The position numbers and the translations under genes are program-made. A stretch of 64,000 nucleotides of DNA from Candidatus Puniceispirillum marinum IMCC1322 (GTDB lineage Bacteria > Pseudomonadota > Alphaproteobacteria > Puniceispirillales > Puniceispirillaceae), in NCBI RefSeq assembly GCF_000024465.1, contig NC_014010.1, forward strand, positions 620,001 through 684,000, written 5' to 3'. Positions 1 to 8,930 of the stretch are shown here, piece by piece. The first letter of the stretch is position 1; every line of letters begins with the position of its first letter. The notes under the pieces were generated by a model that saw nothing but the letters and a program-made list of their open reading frames with translations, had not been told where the DNA came from and made no database searches.

Positions 1-52
1 TATCACCAGAAAAGTAGTTTCACTTTCGCTGTTACTTAAGAGAGGAATAACA

Positions 53-1096
53 ATGCGCTATAAAAAGCTTGGATCGTCTGATTTGAATGTCAGCATGATT
101 TGCCTTGGATCAATGACTTGGGGCACTCAAAATACGGTTGCCGAAGGCGCAGCACAAATTGACATGGCACTCGACCATGGGGTCAATATTATTGATACCG
201 CAGAAATGTATCCAACGACGCCGCTATCCAAGGAAACTCAGGGCGACACAGAGCGCGTTATTGGTGCATGGGTAAAGGCAAGCGGCAGACGCAAGGATGT
301 GATGCTGGCAACTAAAGTTGCTGGCCAAGGTTATGCTAATGTGCGTGATGGTGCCGCTATTTCGCCCAAAACAATAAAACTTGCTGTTGAGGCGTCGCTG
401 ACATCAATGGCAACCGACTATATTGATTTATACCAGCTTCATTGGCCAAATCGCGGATCATATATGTTCCGTCAGAACTGGACATATGACCCCACGCATC
501 AGAATAAAGAAGAAACGCTTGCGCATATGTATGAGGTTTTGCTGACCTTACAGGAACTCAAAAACGAGGGTAAAGTCCGTGAATTCGGATTGTCGAACGA
601 AAGTGCATGGGGCACCAGCCAATGGGTTCGTATGGCCGAACAGCACGACCTGCCCCGTATGGTAGCCATCCAGAACGAATATAGTCTGCTATGCCGGCTG
701 TTTGATACAGACCTGTCTGAAACAGTTCATAATGAAGATATTGGTTTGCTGGCATTTTCGCCTTTGGCCGCGGGGCTTCTTTCGGGCAAATATGCGCCCG
801 ATGTAACGCCAGCTGGTTCACGCCGATCACTTAATGAAAGTCTGGGGGGGCGTATCAATGAACATTTATGGCCTGCGATTGATAGCTATCGTGACATAGC
901 TAACCGCCATGGGCTTGACCTCTGCCAGATGGCAATTGCCTGGACTTTGACACGTCCTTTCATGGCCTCATCGATTATTGGTGCTACCAGCATGAACCAG
1001 TTAGACACCATTCTAGGCGCTGCCGATCTGGCGCTGTCTGATGAGGTCATGGCTGAAATTCAGGCTACTTTCCGCACACATCCAATGCCCTATTAA
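53..1096 (+). CDS. tas: Tas-like NADP(H)-dependent aldo/keto reductase
   Basis: A 347-residue aldo/keto reductase of the TIM-barrel superfamily, probably a cytosolic NADPH-linked reductase of small aldehydes or ketones. The catalytic tetrad is visible as Asp48 (NIIDTAEMY), Tyr53, Lys88 (LATKVAG) and His130 (YQLHWP). The TPLSKETQGDTERVIGAW stretch near residues 56-73 and the overall length resemble E. coli Tas. The start has a purine-rich AGAGGAAT site about 5 bases upstream. The next gene begins 28 bases after the stop on the same strand, so AKR, HIT and DUF952 genes may be one transcript. The substrate cannot be read from sequence. Confidence 0.9.
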   Translation: MRYKKLGSSDLNVSMICLGSMTWGTQNTVAEGAAQIDMALDHGVNIIDTAEMYPTTPLSKETQGDTERVIGAWVKASGRRKDVMLATKVAGQGYANVRDGAAISPKTIKLAVEASLTSMATDYIDLYQLHWPNRGSYMFRQNWTYDPTHQNKEETLAHMYEVLLTLQELKNEGKVREFGLSNESAWGTSQWVRMAEQHDLPRMVAIQNEYSLLCRLFDTDLSETVHNEDIGLLAFSPLAAGLLSGKYAPDVTPAGSRRSLNESLGGRINEHLWPAIDSYRDIANRHGLDLCQMAIAWTLTRPFMASSIIGATSMNQLDTILGAADLALSDEVMAEIQATFRTHPMPY

Positions 1097-1124
1097 GCCA
1101 ATAGCTTGTCAAGATTGCAAAACC

Positions 1125-1559
1125 ATGCCCTTTAGCCTCGATAAACAACTTGAAGCCGATAGCCTGTTTGTCACAAGTTATGATGACATTCAGATAAGGG
1201 TCATGAATGATGCGCGTTATGTCTGGGTTTTGTTGGTGCCGGAAATTGCCGATATGACGGAATTACATGATCTATCACCAGATAAACAACAAATTTTGTT
1301 GCAGCTGGCGGCATCAATAGGCGCAGGGATAAAAACCACGCCAATGCCAAACTTGCCAGCGATCACCAAAATCAATACGGCACTTATCGGTAATATTGTC
1401 AGCCAGCTTCATCTGCATATTGTTGGGCGGCATCCAGATGACGCGGCATGGCCAGCACCCGTATGGGGCATGGGTAGCGCTATCAAGCTTGACGAAAATG
1501 CCACCAATCACCGGCGGCAACTAATTCATAAAATCATGGATGCGTTTCAGGAAAATTGA
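1125..1559 (+). CDS. HIT-family hydrolase
   Basis: A 144-residue histidine-triad protein, probably a nucleotide phosphoramidase or hydrolase acting in the cytosol. The motif is QLHLHIVGRH (about residues 94-103), followed by DDAAWPAPVWG, a combination typical of a bacterial HIT subgroup. The first His of the canonical H-x-H-x-H triad is Gln here, while the middle (catalytic) and third His are kept. The open frame extends upstream to 1041 inside the AKR gene. I chose the ATG at 1125 because it follows the AKR stop and gives the normal family length. Its TGA overlaps the ATG of the next gene by one base, suggesting translational coupling. Confidence 0.85.
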   Translation: MPFSLDKQLEADSLFVTSYDDIQIRVMNDARYVWVLLVPEIADMTELHDLSPDKQQILLQLAASIGAGIKTTPMPNLPAITKINTALIGNIVSQLHLHIVGRHPDDAAWPAPVWGMGSAIKLDENATNHRRQLIHKIMDAFQEN

Positions 1560-1900
1560 TGAATTATATATATAAAATATGCCCTGCTGATATCTGGGCC
1601 AAGGCCGAAGAAAATGGTGTGTTTTCTGGCGCTGGCATTGATTTAACAGATGGGTTTATTCATTTCTCGACGCAAGCACAAACTGCCGAAACTCTGCGGC
1701 TTCACTTTGCTGGTATTGCTGGTTTGAGGCTTATTCAGATCGATGCTGATGCGATTGATATTATTTGGGAAGAATCAAGAGGTGGTCAGCTTTTTCCACA
1801 TCTCTATGAAACGTTACCCCTAACCAAGGTTGTTGCTGTTTTCGATCTGCCATTAGATGATGATGGGGTGCATATTCTTCCCGACATGCTTGGTGCCTAA
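1559..1900 (+). CDS. DUF952 family protein
   Basis: A 113-residue protein of the DUF952 family. It begins with the family-typical YKICPADIWAKAEENGVF, has the GFIHFSTQAQ segment around residue 35, and the W-E-E-S-R-G-G-Q-L-FPHLYETLPL block near residues 75-95. The family is small and cytosolic with no established reaction. The ATG at 1559 sits in a TGATG overlap with the HIT gene; an in-frame TTG lies three bases earlier but is not needed. It ends four bases into the convergent monooxygenase gene. Confidence 0.8.
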   Translation: MNYIYKICPADIWAKAEENGVFSGAGIDLTDGFIHFSTQAQTAETLRLHFAGIAGLRLIQIDADAIDIIWEESRGGQLFPHLYETLPLTKVVAVFDLPLDDDGVHILPDMLGA

Positions 1901-3426
1901 GCTGGTATAGTGGCCACCGCAGACGATAGAGATTTGATATCTTCAACAACAGCATGAATATAACGATCTGGCCGCATAATCACAGCCAAAGCCCCCAGAT
2001 CATCAAGCATCTTTGACAGCGCTGGCTCATGCGCGTCACTAACCACACATATATCATCGCGCAAAAGTGCCGGTGCATGGACATCCCTGCTGACAATACC
2101 CCATCGCAAACCAATAAAGTCGTCTAACAAACGACCATCAGCCATGAGTGGTTGCGGCGCGCGATAGCCCCGCAATGGATTCGTTGCATCGCCAATACCC
2201 GCACCAAGCCGTGGCGCGATTGATTGCATTTTTGCATTGCCTGCGACCTGTCCGTCATCTGCTTGAGGTTGGGGTGAGGATAAGGCAGTGCGCAACCCAT
2301 CAGCTGTTTCACAACTATTCAATAAATTGCCAAGATATGTTGCCATTTCGATATAAGCGCGCGCATGTGGTGCCCGTTCGCTATCATAGCTATCGAGTAT
2401 CGAAAATGCACCGCCGCGTAATATATGCGCCAGCTTCCAAGCCAAATTGGCAACGTCACGAATGCCGATACACATGCCTTGCCCCATAAATGGCGGCGTC
2501 AGATGCGCGGCATCACCAGCAATCATCACGCGGCCGCGACGCCAATAGCGCGCCAGTTTTGACTGAAACGTATAAACAGCACGCCGCTCAATCGATATAT
2601 CGTCAGCTGTCACACGCGGCGCCAGAAATGACCAGACAAATTCATCCGAACGGACATAATCGTCGGTTTCGTCATCTTTCAGGCTAACCTCCCACCGCCG
2701 CCAGTTTCCAGGTTGGCGCGCATAGGTGCTAGGGCGATCAGGATCGCATGTCTGAATGGTGAAATCACCAAGATCAGGACGCGGCCTTTTTAACAGCCCA
2801 TCAAGCACTAACCAGCGTTCCTCAAACCCCAGATCATGCATTTCATCATCACGGTTAATGCGCGTTATATCATCGCTGGATACAATATCCTTTGACGCGC
2901 ATATATAATGCCTGACGAGCGAACGTGCGCCATCACAACCAATTACAAATCGCGCCTTTGCCTGCGCTGTCGTACCGTCATCATCAAAAGTGATCAAAGC
3001 GTGATTTTCGGTCTGGCTGACCGATGTCAACGTCGCACACCAGCGCATATCAACAGAACTAAACCGCGTCATACCTTGATGTAGTATGGCTTCAATATCT
3101 GGCTGATGAAACCGATAGCTTGGATACCACCCATAAGGGCCAATCGATTGTGGCCTGGACCAATCAACCAGCATATTCTGTTCTTTATCAACAAAATGCA
3201 TGCCTGCATTGATACGCACTTTATCATTTATCGCATCGGCAAGCCCGATAGCCTGAAACACACGCATGACTTCATCATCAAGATGCACCGCACGCGGCAA
3301 AGGATAAGCCGAAGCTGCACGTTCCAAAACCAGAACACGGAACCCGTAAAGCCCCAGAAAATTGGCAAGACTGGCGCCAGATGGCCCACATCCAACGATT
3401 GCCACATCATACATGCCTTTAATCAC
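1897..3426 (-). CDS. FAD-dependent aromatic-ring monooxygenase (MhpA/PheA type)
   Basis: About 509 residues, a flavoprotein hydroxylase of the class that adds one oxygen to phenolic rings, as in 3-(3-hydroxyphenyl)propionate 2-hydroxylase. Seen: the Rossmann motif VGCGPSG near residue 12, LVLER ending the second strand, the DG motif VIGCDGARS near residue 165, and the FAD ribityl-binding motif MIAGDAAHLTPPFMGQG near residue 300. I prefer the GTG at 3426, which has AAAGGA 7 bases upstream and overlaps the dioxygenase stop by 8 bases; an ATG at 3414 is the alternative. The preceding extradiol dioxygenase supports a hydroxylation then ring-cleavage pair. Exact substrate unknown. Confidence 0.85.
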   Translation of the reverse strand: MIKGMYDVAIVGCGPSGASLANFLGLYGFRVLVLERAASAYPLPRAVHLDDEVMRVFQAIGLADAINDKVRINAGMHFVDKEQNMLVDWSRPQSIGPYGWYPSYRFHQPDIEAILHQGMTRFSSVDMRWCATLTSVSQTENHALITFDDDGTTAQAKARFVIGCDGARSLVRHYICASKDIVSSDDITRINRDDEMHDLGFEERWLVLDGLLKRPRPDLGDFTIQTCDPDRPSTYARQPGNWRRWEVSLKDDETDDYVRSDEFVWSFLAPRVTADDISIERRAVYTFQSKLARYWRRGRVMIAGDAAHLTPPFMGQGMCIGIRDVANLAWKLAHILRGGAFSILDSYDSERAPHARAYIEMATYLGNLLNSCETADGLRTALSSPQPQADDGQVAGNAKMQSIAPRLGAGIGDATNPLRGYRAPQPLMADGRLLDDFIGLRWGIVSRDVHAPALLRDDICVVSDAHEPALSKMLDDLGALAVIMRPDRYIHAVVEDIKSLSSAVATIPA

Positions 3427-4399
3427 GCAAAGTTCCTTTAAGTTGGTCATATAACCAAGGACAGTCAGCTATTCCAGGTGCGCGCATGCCGTTGCGTGCT
3501 ATTTTCAGACGCAATTCACGCATTTCTGTTCGGGGCGCTTCGGGTAGATGCAGACGTTCATGCCCCCAGAAGCTTGGACCGGCAAAGGTTTCTTGCGGCT
3601 CCCAGGTAGCTGGATCAATCACCCGTCCACCCCAGCCATTCTCTATAAAAAAATCTGATGGAGTGTGGGCATAAAACGACGTCATATAGTCATTCGTATG
3701 CCGACCAAGCGTATAGGCAATAGCGTTATCTTCAAGCTGAGCCAAATCATAACCTTGCCCCACATCGTCAAGATTTTCATATTCAATCATGAAATGATGA
3801 AACCCAGTCCGGCCAGTGCCAATCATTGCAAAGCTGTGATGCCGCCCGTTTACATGGAAGAAGAACAAAGGAATGGGTGACAAGGCATAGTCAGATACGT
3901 TGAATTCGAGAACATCACGGTAAAATGGCATTAGCGCATGTGCATCTTTAACATGAAGCACCGCATGCCCCATGCCATAGGCACCGGTTTTAAAACCTTC
4001 GATCGGACGACCCGAGACGAATGGATCCGTTGTGGTTTCCGGGGCGTGAAACAATTCGACACGATTCCCGTCAGGATCGTCAAAGTAAATCATATTATCG
4101 ACAAAACGCTGATCACATAGGGCACGGGACGCTGGCAAGACAGGTATGTCTGCCGCATCAACTCTTGCCGCATAGCGTTCAAGGTCTGCAACAGATGCAA
4201 CCTGCCAGCCCATGAAAGCAAGATCAGAACCAGGCTCGTTGGCAACAACAAATCTTTGACGCCAGTCATCCATACGGAAAGATAGGCTACCCGCACTCCG
4301 ATCACAGGCGTGCATGCCTAGCCTGCGAGTTGCAAAACTGGACCATTCATCCAATTTGTCACTGCGCACACCAAGATACCCAAGCGCTATAATTGACAT
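3419..4399 (-). CDS. VOC-family extradiol ring-cleavage dioxygenase (BphC-like)
   Basis: About 326 residues with two vicinal-oxygen-chelate modules, like 2,3-dihydroxybiphenyl 1,2-dioxygenase. Candidate Fe(II) ligands are the His in MGHAVLHV, the His in GFHHFMIEY and the Glu in FFIENGWGG, matching the family's 2-His-1-Glu facial triad in order and spacing. The frame extends upstream to 4489, but the ATG at 4399 begins the conserved MSIIALGYLGV and has GGTGGAG 5 bases upstream. It is the first gene of a two-gene unit with the monooxygenase; together they would hydroxylate and then open a catechol-like ring. Confidence 0.85.
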   Translation of the reverse strand: MSIIALGYLGVRSDKLDEWSSFATRRLGMHACDRSAGSLSFRMDDWRQRFVVANEPGSDLAFMGWQVASVADLERYAARVDAADIPVLPASRALCDQRFVDNMIYFDDPDGNRVELFHAPETTTDPFVSGRPIEGFKTGAYGMGHAVLHVKDAHALMPFYRDVLEFNVSDYALSPIPLFFFHVNGRHHSFAMIGTGRTGFHHFMIEYENLDDVGQGYDLAQLEDNAIAYTLGRHTNDYMTSFYAHTPSDFFIENGWGGRVIDPATWEPQETFAGPSFWGHERLHLPEAPRTEMRELRLKIARNGMRAPGIADCPWLYDQLKGTLRD

Positions 4400-4539
4400 A
4401 AAAACTCCACCGAAAAGCCCTTTCTGGAATAGTAACCTATGCTTAGCTAAGAGCAAGACAGAACCACACAAACTATCTATATGTATCATGCGTCAGAACG
4501 CCACTTGACCATAACGTTACTTAAATTCATTTTATAAAC

Positions 4540-5061
4540 ATGATTACGAATTCATCATCACATAAGTCCGCAGAAGCTGAGCGTTTGACGATCTGGCCGC
4601 ATAGATCATTATCGCCAAAGGGTTTTGGCATTGTAATGGCGGCAATTGGATCACTGGCCTTTATTATTGGTTTTGGGTTCTTTATGGCAGGTGCATGGCC
4701 TGTAATAGGGTTTCTGGGGCTGGAAATATTGATTGTGTGGGGTGCCTTCAAACTGAATTATCGCGCCGCACGCCGCCGTGAAACCCTGAAAACGGAGGCA
4801 GATGATCTGATCATCCAGCGAACCGACCCAAATGGCAAGATTGACATAGAAACGCTATCTACTGCCTGGTTACGCGTCCAGATAACCCCGTCGATTGCCC
4901 CAACGACTGCCCAGCGTTATCGCCAGCGTGTTATCCTGACAAGTCATGGTAAAAGCACCGAAATTGGGAGTTTTCTGCATCCAGCCGAGAAAAAGCATCT
5001 CGCCAATGAACTTACAAGCATGATTGGCAGGGCAAGAGAGCGTCAGCTTCACGGCGACTAG
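4540..5061 (+). CDS. DUF2244 inner-membrane protein
   Basis: A 173-residue protein with two close transmembrane segments (about residues 28-48 and 52-70, GIVMAAIGSLAFIIGFGFFM and VIGFLGLEILIVWGAF), then a soluble domain with WLRVQI and SFLHPAEKK. This is the layout of the DUF2244 family common in alphaproteobacteria, where it often lies near cytochrome oxidase or endonuclease III genes. Function unknown. It is divergent from the ring-cleavage pair, with about 140 bases between the two starts. No clear Shine-Dalgarno is visible before the ATG. Confidence 0.8.
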   Translation: MITNSSSHKSAEAERLTIWPHRSLSPKGFGIVMAAIGSLAFIIGFGFFMAGAWPVIGFLGLEILIVWGAFKLNYRAARRRETLKTEADDLIIQRTDPNGKIDIETLSTAWLRVQITPSIAPTTAQRYRQRVILTSHGKSTEIGSFLHPAEKKHLANELTSMIGRARERQLHGD

Positions 5062-5110
5062 GCTTATCACCCGTATCAATCAGACATTCCGATTTTATTC
5101 TGTTATTTTC

Positions 5111-5135
5111 GGCGCCAGATGATATTTATGGTGCC
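5111..5135 (+). other. hairpin in the tupB leader
   Basis: GGCGCCA (5111-5117) and TGGTGCC (5129-5135) can form a 7-pair stem with one G-U pair and an 11-base loop. The octamer CGGTACCG follows at 5141-5148. Both lie between the DUF2244 stop and tupB. There is no T-run, so a terminator is unlikely; it may be a leader structure or operator for tungstate control. Low confidence. Confidence 0.3.
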
Positions 5136-5169
5136 CTGTACGGTACCGACTTGAGCCGCAAAACAGGAG

Positions 5170-5883
5170 ATGTTTTTGGACTTTTGGACGCCTTTCAAAC
5201 TGGCATTTGATTTGCTGCTTTCGTCAGACACTGAATTGATGGGTATTATTGACCTGTCTTTAAAGGTGAGTTTGACAGCGGTTTTCATTTCGCTTGTCAT
5301 TGGCATGCCGCTTGGCGCCATTCTGGCCAGCAAGAAGTTTTTTGGCGCTCCCGTGCTGATTGTCATTTCAAATACCTTTTTGAGCATGCCGCCGGTGGTT
5401 GTCGGCTTGTTGATCTATATACTGATTTCGCGATCTGGCCCGCTTGGCTGGCTGGAAATTCTCTATACGCCTTATGCCATGATACTTGCGCAAAGCATTC
5501 TTGTCGTGCCTATGTCGATTGCCCTATCGCGGCAGATATTTGAAACGTTGAACAATGAATATAAGCCGCTTTTCACATCTCTTGGTGTCAATGCCTTTAG
5601 ACGCATCATGGTGCTGGTTGTTGACGCACGTATCGCGCTTATTACCATTGGACTGGCCTGCTTTGGGCGTGCTATTTCCGAAGTAGGCGCGGTTATTATC
5701 GTTGGCGGGAATATTCGTCATTCAACGAGGGTCATGACCACAGCGATTGCGTTAGAAACGTCCAAAGGTGAACTAGCTATCGCCATGGCCCTGGGACTGG
5801 TTCTTCTTTCGATTGCATTACTGGTCAATATCGCCAGCCAGTTCTTGCGGCATTACTTCAAAAAGGCGGCACTTGATGTCTGA
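5170..5883 (+). CDS. tupB: tungstate ABC transporter permease TupB
   Basis: A 237-residue permease with about five to six membrane helices. The segment from ISEVGAVIIVGGNIRHSTRVMTTAI is close to TupB/WtpB-type permeases, and the N-terminal region IDLSLKVSLTAVFISLVIGMPLG is typical of molybdate/tungstate permeases. It passes the oxyanion from the periplasmic TupA to the cytosol, powered by TupC. AGGAG lies only one base before the ATG at 5170, so the in-frame TTG at 5176 has better spacing and may be the real start. The stop overlaps tupC by 8 bases. Confidence 0.88.
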   Translation: MFLDFWTPFKLAFDLLLSSDTELMGIIDLSLKVSLTAVFISLVIGMPLGAILASKKFFGAPVLIVISNTFLSMPPVVVGLLIYILISRSGPLGWLEILYTPYAMILAQSILVVPMSIALSRQIFETLNNEYKPLFTSLGVNAFRRIMVLVVDARIALITIGLACFGRAISEVGAVIIVGGNIRHSTRVMTTAIALETSKGELAIAMALGLVLLSIALLVNIASQFLRHYFKKAALDV

Positions 5884-6553
5884 TACCATCATCATAAAAG
5901 CCGAGGCGCTGTCAATCATTAAAGATGGGTCTGCGATCCTGAATGCGGTCACAACACATATTTTGCAAGGCAAAATTACCATGCTCTTAGGGCATAATGG
6001 CGCGGGCAAAAGTCTATTGCTCCAAGCTTTGCATGGTATCATCGTACCCGATAGCGGTGTCATCACGGCACCACCAGCACATACTCAGAAAATGGTCTTT
6101 CAAAAGCCCATATTGTTGCGGCGTAGCGCGTCTCGACATTTTGACTTTCTATGCCCCGACATTAGCCAAACTGAAAAAATGGCATGGTTTGAACGCGCTG
6201 GATTGATAGGTCAGATGGATACCCCTGCCCGCCAGCTATCTGGAGGCGAACAGCAAAAACTGGCATTTATCGGCGCGCTGGCAAGCAAACCAGACCTGTT
6301 GTTTCTGGATGAACCTTCGGCCAATCTTGATTTTGAAGCCAGCGCAAAAATCGAATCTTTAATCAGCGACGCGCATAAAAACGGTGTAACGATCATCATG
6401 ACAACGCATAATATAGCCCAGGCACATAGACTGGCTGATCATGTGCTGTTCATTGAGCATGGCAAACTGATCGAAGATAGAAACGCAAAAGACTTCTTTG
6501 CAAACCCATTGCATGATGCAGCACAAGCCTATATTGCCCATCATCATGCCTGA
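5876..6553 (+). CDS. tupC: tungstate ABC transporter ATP-binding protein TupC
   Basis: A 225-residue ABC ATPase. Walker A is GHNGAGKS near residue 40, the signature is LSGGEQQK near residue 120, Walker B is LLFLDEPSANLD near residue 142, and the switch His is in MTTHNIAQAH near residue 178. The frame is open from 5813, but the ATG at 5876 overlaps the tupB stop by 8 bases and gives the normal N-terminus. Short for an ABC ATPase, with no C-terminal TOBE domain, as is usual for the tungstate-specific system. Confidence 0.88.
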   Translation: MSDTIIIKAEALSIIKDGSAILNAVTTHILQGKITMLLGHNGAGKSLLLQALHGIIVPDSGVITAPPAHTQKMVFQKPILLRRSASRHFDFLCPDISQTEKMAWFERAGLIGQMDTPARQLSGGEQQKLAFIGALASKPDLLFLDEPSANLDFEASAKIESLISDAHKNGVTIIMTTHNIAQAHRLADHVLFIEHGKLIEDRNAKDFFANPLHDAAQAYIAHHHA

Positions 6554-6581
6554 TTATCTGTTGCTTTTTGAAAGTCAATCC

Positions 6582-7418
6582 ATGCACATATTTCGTCAAT
6601 TGAAGCGTTTTATCATCGTGATAATGGTCATGGCATCTACAACCATATCCAGTCACACCTTTGCCGAAACACCCTTTATTATTCTGCAATCGACGACATC
6701 AGCACAAAATTCCGGACTTTATGATCATCTGTTACCGCATTTCAAAAAACAAAGCGGTATTGATGTACGTGTTGTTGCTGTTGGCACCGGTCAGGCATTG
6801 CGTAACGCCCAAAATTGTGACGGAGACCTTTTACTGGTTCACTCCAAACCTGACGAAGAAAATTTTGTACAAGCTGGATATGGCGCAACGCGGCGCAATG
6901 TCATGTATAATGATTTTGTCGTTGTTGGCCCACATGATGATCCAGCTAGCATCAGACAGGCAGATACCGTCGCCGAAGCTTTGCGAATGATCTACGCACA
7001 GCAAAGCAAATTTGCCACCCGCGGTGATAACAGTGGCACACATAAAGCTGAATTACGTTTATGGGAAAGTGCTGGGCTAAAACCTGATGCGCGTCATGAC
7101 CAATGGTATCTGGATACAGGACTTGGCATGGGCGCGACACTCAATTTCGCTGTTCAGGCTGATAGCTATGCCATCAGCGATCGGGGCACATGGATCGCAT
7201 TTGCCAATAAAGTGAACCACAGAATTCTGTTTGAAAGTGACCCGCCTTTGTTCAATCAATATGGCGTGGTGACAATCAATGCGGATCGATGCCCTTATGT
7301 AAAACAGGATCTGGCAGAAACATTTGCAAGCTGGCTTGTATCGCCAGCTGGTCAAAAGCATATCGGCGCCTATCGCCGAAATGGGGTGCAACTGTTTTTC
7401 CCGAATGCCAGCCGATAG
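6582..7418 (+). CDS. tupA: tungstate-binding periplasmic protein TupA
   Basis: A substrate-binding protein of about 278 residues. A signal peptide is visible as MHIFRQLKRF, then a hydrophobic core IIVIMVMASTT, then a cleavage-like SHTFA-ETP. The mature part starts with the family motif LQSTTSAQNSGLYDHLLP, where Thr/Ser residues bind the oxyanion, and has GDLLLVHSKPDEE. An earlier ATG at 6546 overlaps tupC by 8 bases but would put 12 extra residues before the signal peptide. The gene order B-C-A differs from the usual A-B-C. Tungstate rather than molybdate specificity is inferred from the TupA-type motif. Confidence 0.88.
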   Translation: MHIFRQLKRFIIVIMVMASTTISSHTFAETPFIILQSTTSAQNSGLYDHLLPHFKKQSGIDVRVVAVGTGQALRNAQNCDGDLLLVHSKPDEENFVQAGYGATRRNVMYNDFVVVGPHDDPASIRQADTVAEALRMIYAQQSKFATRGDNSGTHKAELRLWESAGLKPDARHDQWYLDTGLGMGATLNFAVQADSYAISDRGTWIAFANKVNHRILFESDPPLFNQYGVVTINADRCPYVKQDLAETFASWLVSPAGQKHIGAYRRNGVQLFFPNASR

Positions 7419-7446
7419 CCAAACAATTGTGAACCGACGAGATCAT

Positions 7447-8664
7447 CTAAGAGTGCCGTTCATAAGCGGACATAAATACCGCACCCGCAGCAATGAGACA
7501 AAATATCCCGGATAAAATCCACAATATATTATATGACCCCGTATTTGTGCGAATAATAGCGCCTGTAAATGCCATTGCACCCGCACCTATCTGATGAAAA
7601 GCATTGATCCACCCAAAAATGGCTGGACCATCTCTGCCAAAAATGCGGTTGCATAAAACAATTATTGGGGGAACAGTCGCTACATCGAGTACCCCAAAAA
7701 ATACCCCAAAAATTATCAATCTAGGATCAAATCCAGATACAAGTATAAGGGGTAACCAAAGCAAGGTTCCTGCACGTCCAACAAAAATAAAAGCAAGAAT
7801 GAGTCGTGAACTCATCCTATCCGAAAGCCACCCTGCCCCAATAGTTCCAACAATGTTAAAGACGCCAATCAGAAATAAAATTGAGGACGCCACAGTTACA
7901 TCAATTCCACAATCAACAGCGGCAGGTGTAAAATGGCTCCACATAATTCCATTTGTTGTTGCACCGCAAATCAGGAACAACAATACCAACACCCAAAATG
8001 CAGGGCTTCGCATTGATAATAATAGAGTTTCTATAACCCTATAGAGACCATCCTCAAAGGGTCTGGTAACAGCGGCCGTTTCAGGTGATGGCTTGTCATG
8101 CACAAAGACGATAACAGCCAATATCGCCAAAAAACTCAATGTGGCACATCCAAAGAGTGGCGCACGCCATCCAAATATATCTGATAGTGTCGACCACAGT
8201 GGTAAAAGAGCGAACTGCCCAACCACCGCTGAGGCTGTCAGAACACCCGTTACAATACCTATTTTCTCTTTAAACCATCGACGCGCAACATATGCACCAT
8301 ATGCCATTGTCAGCAAACCGGTGCCAAAGCCAACGAGCAAACCCCAAGCAACATTGAAAAGACCAATATTAGGAATCAAACAGACAGCACTACCAACAAT
8401 GAGCAAGCATAATGCCGTGATTGACACATGCCTAACACCATATCGTTCCATGAAAAAAATGCCAAATGGTGCTACAAGGCCATACATAATCATATTCACC
8501 GCAACACCAGTACTTATGCTGGTTGCATTCCAAGCATAGGCCAAGGACAATTTCGTTAATAACAGACCAGCAAGTGTTGTATATGATCCAGCGGCAATGA
8601 CCGCCAGAGTCGTTGCAAACAATATTGCCCAATCATCTAGTTTAACGCGTACTGTTTTTATCAA
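7447..8664 (-). CDS. MFS transporter (OxlT/monocarboxylate-type)
   Basis: A 405-residue major facilitator with about 12 hydrophobic helices. The first two are near residues 12-70. FFMERYGVRHVS lies in loop 2-3 and ARRWFKEKIGIVTGVLTA in the middle, like OxlT/monocarboxylate-carrier relatives. It probably moves a small organic acid across the inner membrane; the substrate is unknown. It converges with tupA and is divergent from the TauE gene. Its base composition is a little more AT-rich by eye than the neighbours, which may hint at separate ancestry. Confidence 0.8.
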   Translation of the reverse strand: MIKTVRVKLDDWAILFATTLAVIAAGSYTTLAGLLLTKLSLAYAWNATSISTGVAVNMIMYGLVAPFGIFFMERYGVRHVSITALCLLIVGSAVCLIPNIGLFNVAWGLLVGFGTGLLTMAYGAYVARRWFKEKIGIVTGVLTASAVVGQFALLPLWSTLSDIFGWRAPLFGCATLSFLAILAVIVFVHDKPSPETAAVTRPFEDGLYRVIETLLLSMRSPAFWVLVLLFLICGATTNGIMWSHFTPAAVDCGIDVTVASSILFLIGVFNIVGTIGAGWLSDRMSSRLILAFIFVGRAGTLLWLPLILVSGFDPRLIIFGVFFGVLDVATVPPIIVLCNRIFGRDGPAIFGWINAFHQIGAGAMAFTGAIIRTNTGSYNILWILSGIFCLIAAGAVFMSAYERHS

Positions 8665-8786
8665 TGGGGTGAAACTGTTTTCAATTGATTAAATAACCTA
8701 GCATATTGCTAAATCATTTGTCCTTGCTAAGCCAATCACAATAAGGTGAACACCAATCAAGGGTCTGTAATCTAGCTAGAGGCAAT

Positions 8787-8888
8787 ATAAAATTTAAATT
8801 TGTCCAGATCACATCAGTATATTTTACATGAAATCCATAGCACCCGCCGTAAAACAGGCTTATTGAATAGATATGATAAAATTTAAAT
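8787..8888. repeat. 13-base direct repeat in the MFS/TauE divergent promoter region
   Basis: ATAAAATTTAAAT occurs at 8787-8799 and again at 8876-8888, 89 bases apart start to start, inside the 266-base gap between two divergent transporter genes. The core ATTTAAAT is itself palindromic. It could be a paired binding site, or chance in an AT-rich gap. Confidence 0.4.
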
Positions 8889-8930
8889 ATCATGCGTGCC
8901 CCAGCTGAACCAAACGTTTGATTGAAACAT

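Noticed and set aside
5062-5169. Molybdenum-cofactor-type riboswitch before tupB
   Set aside because: Only a single 7-pair hairpin and a short palindrome are present, and the gap is too short for the known Moco element.
7604-8539. Two 146-148-codon plus-strand frames opposite the MFS gene
   Set aside because: Rich in Pro/Thr/Lys in the pattern expected from reading a membrane protein gene backwards.
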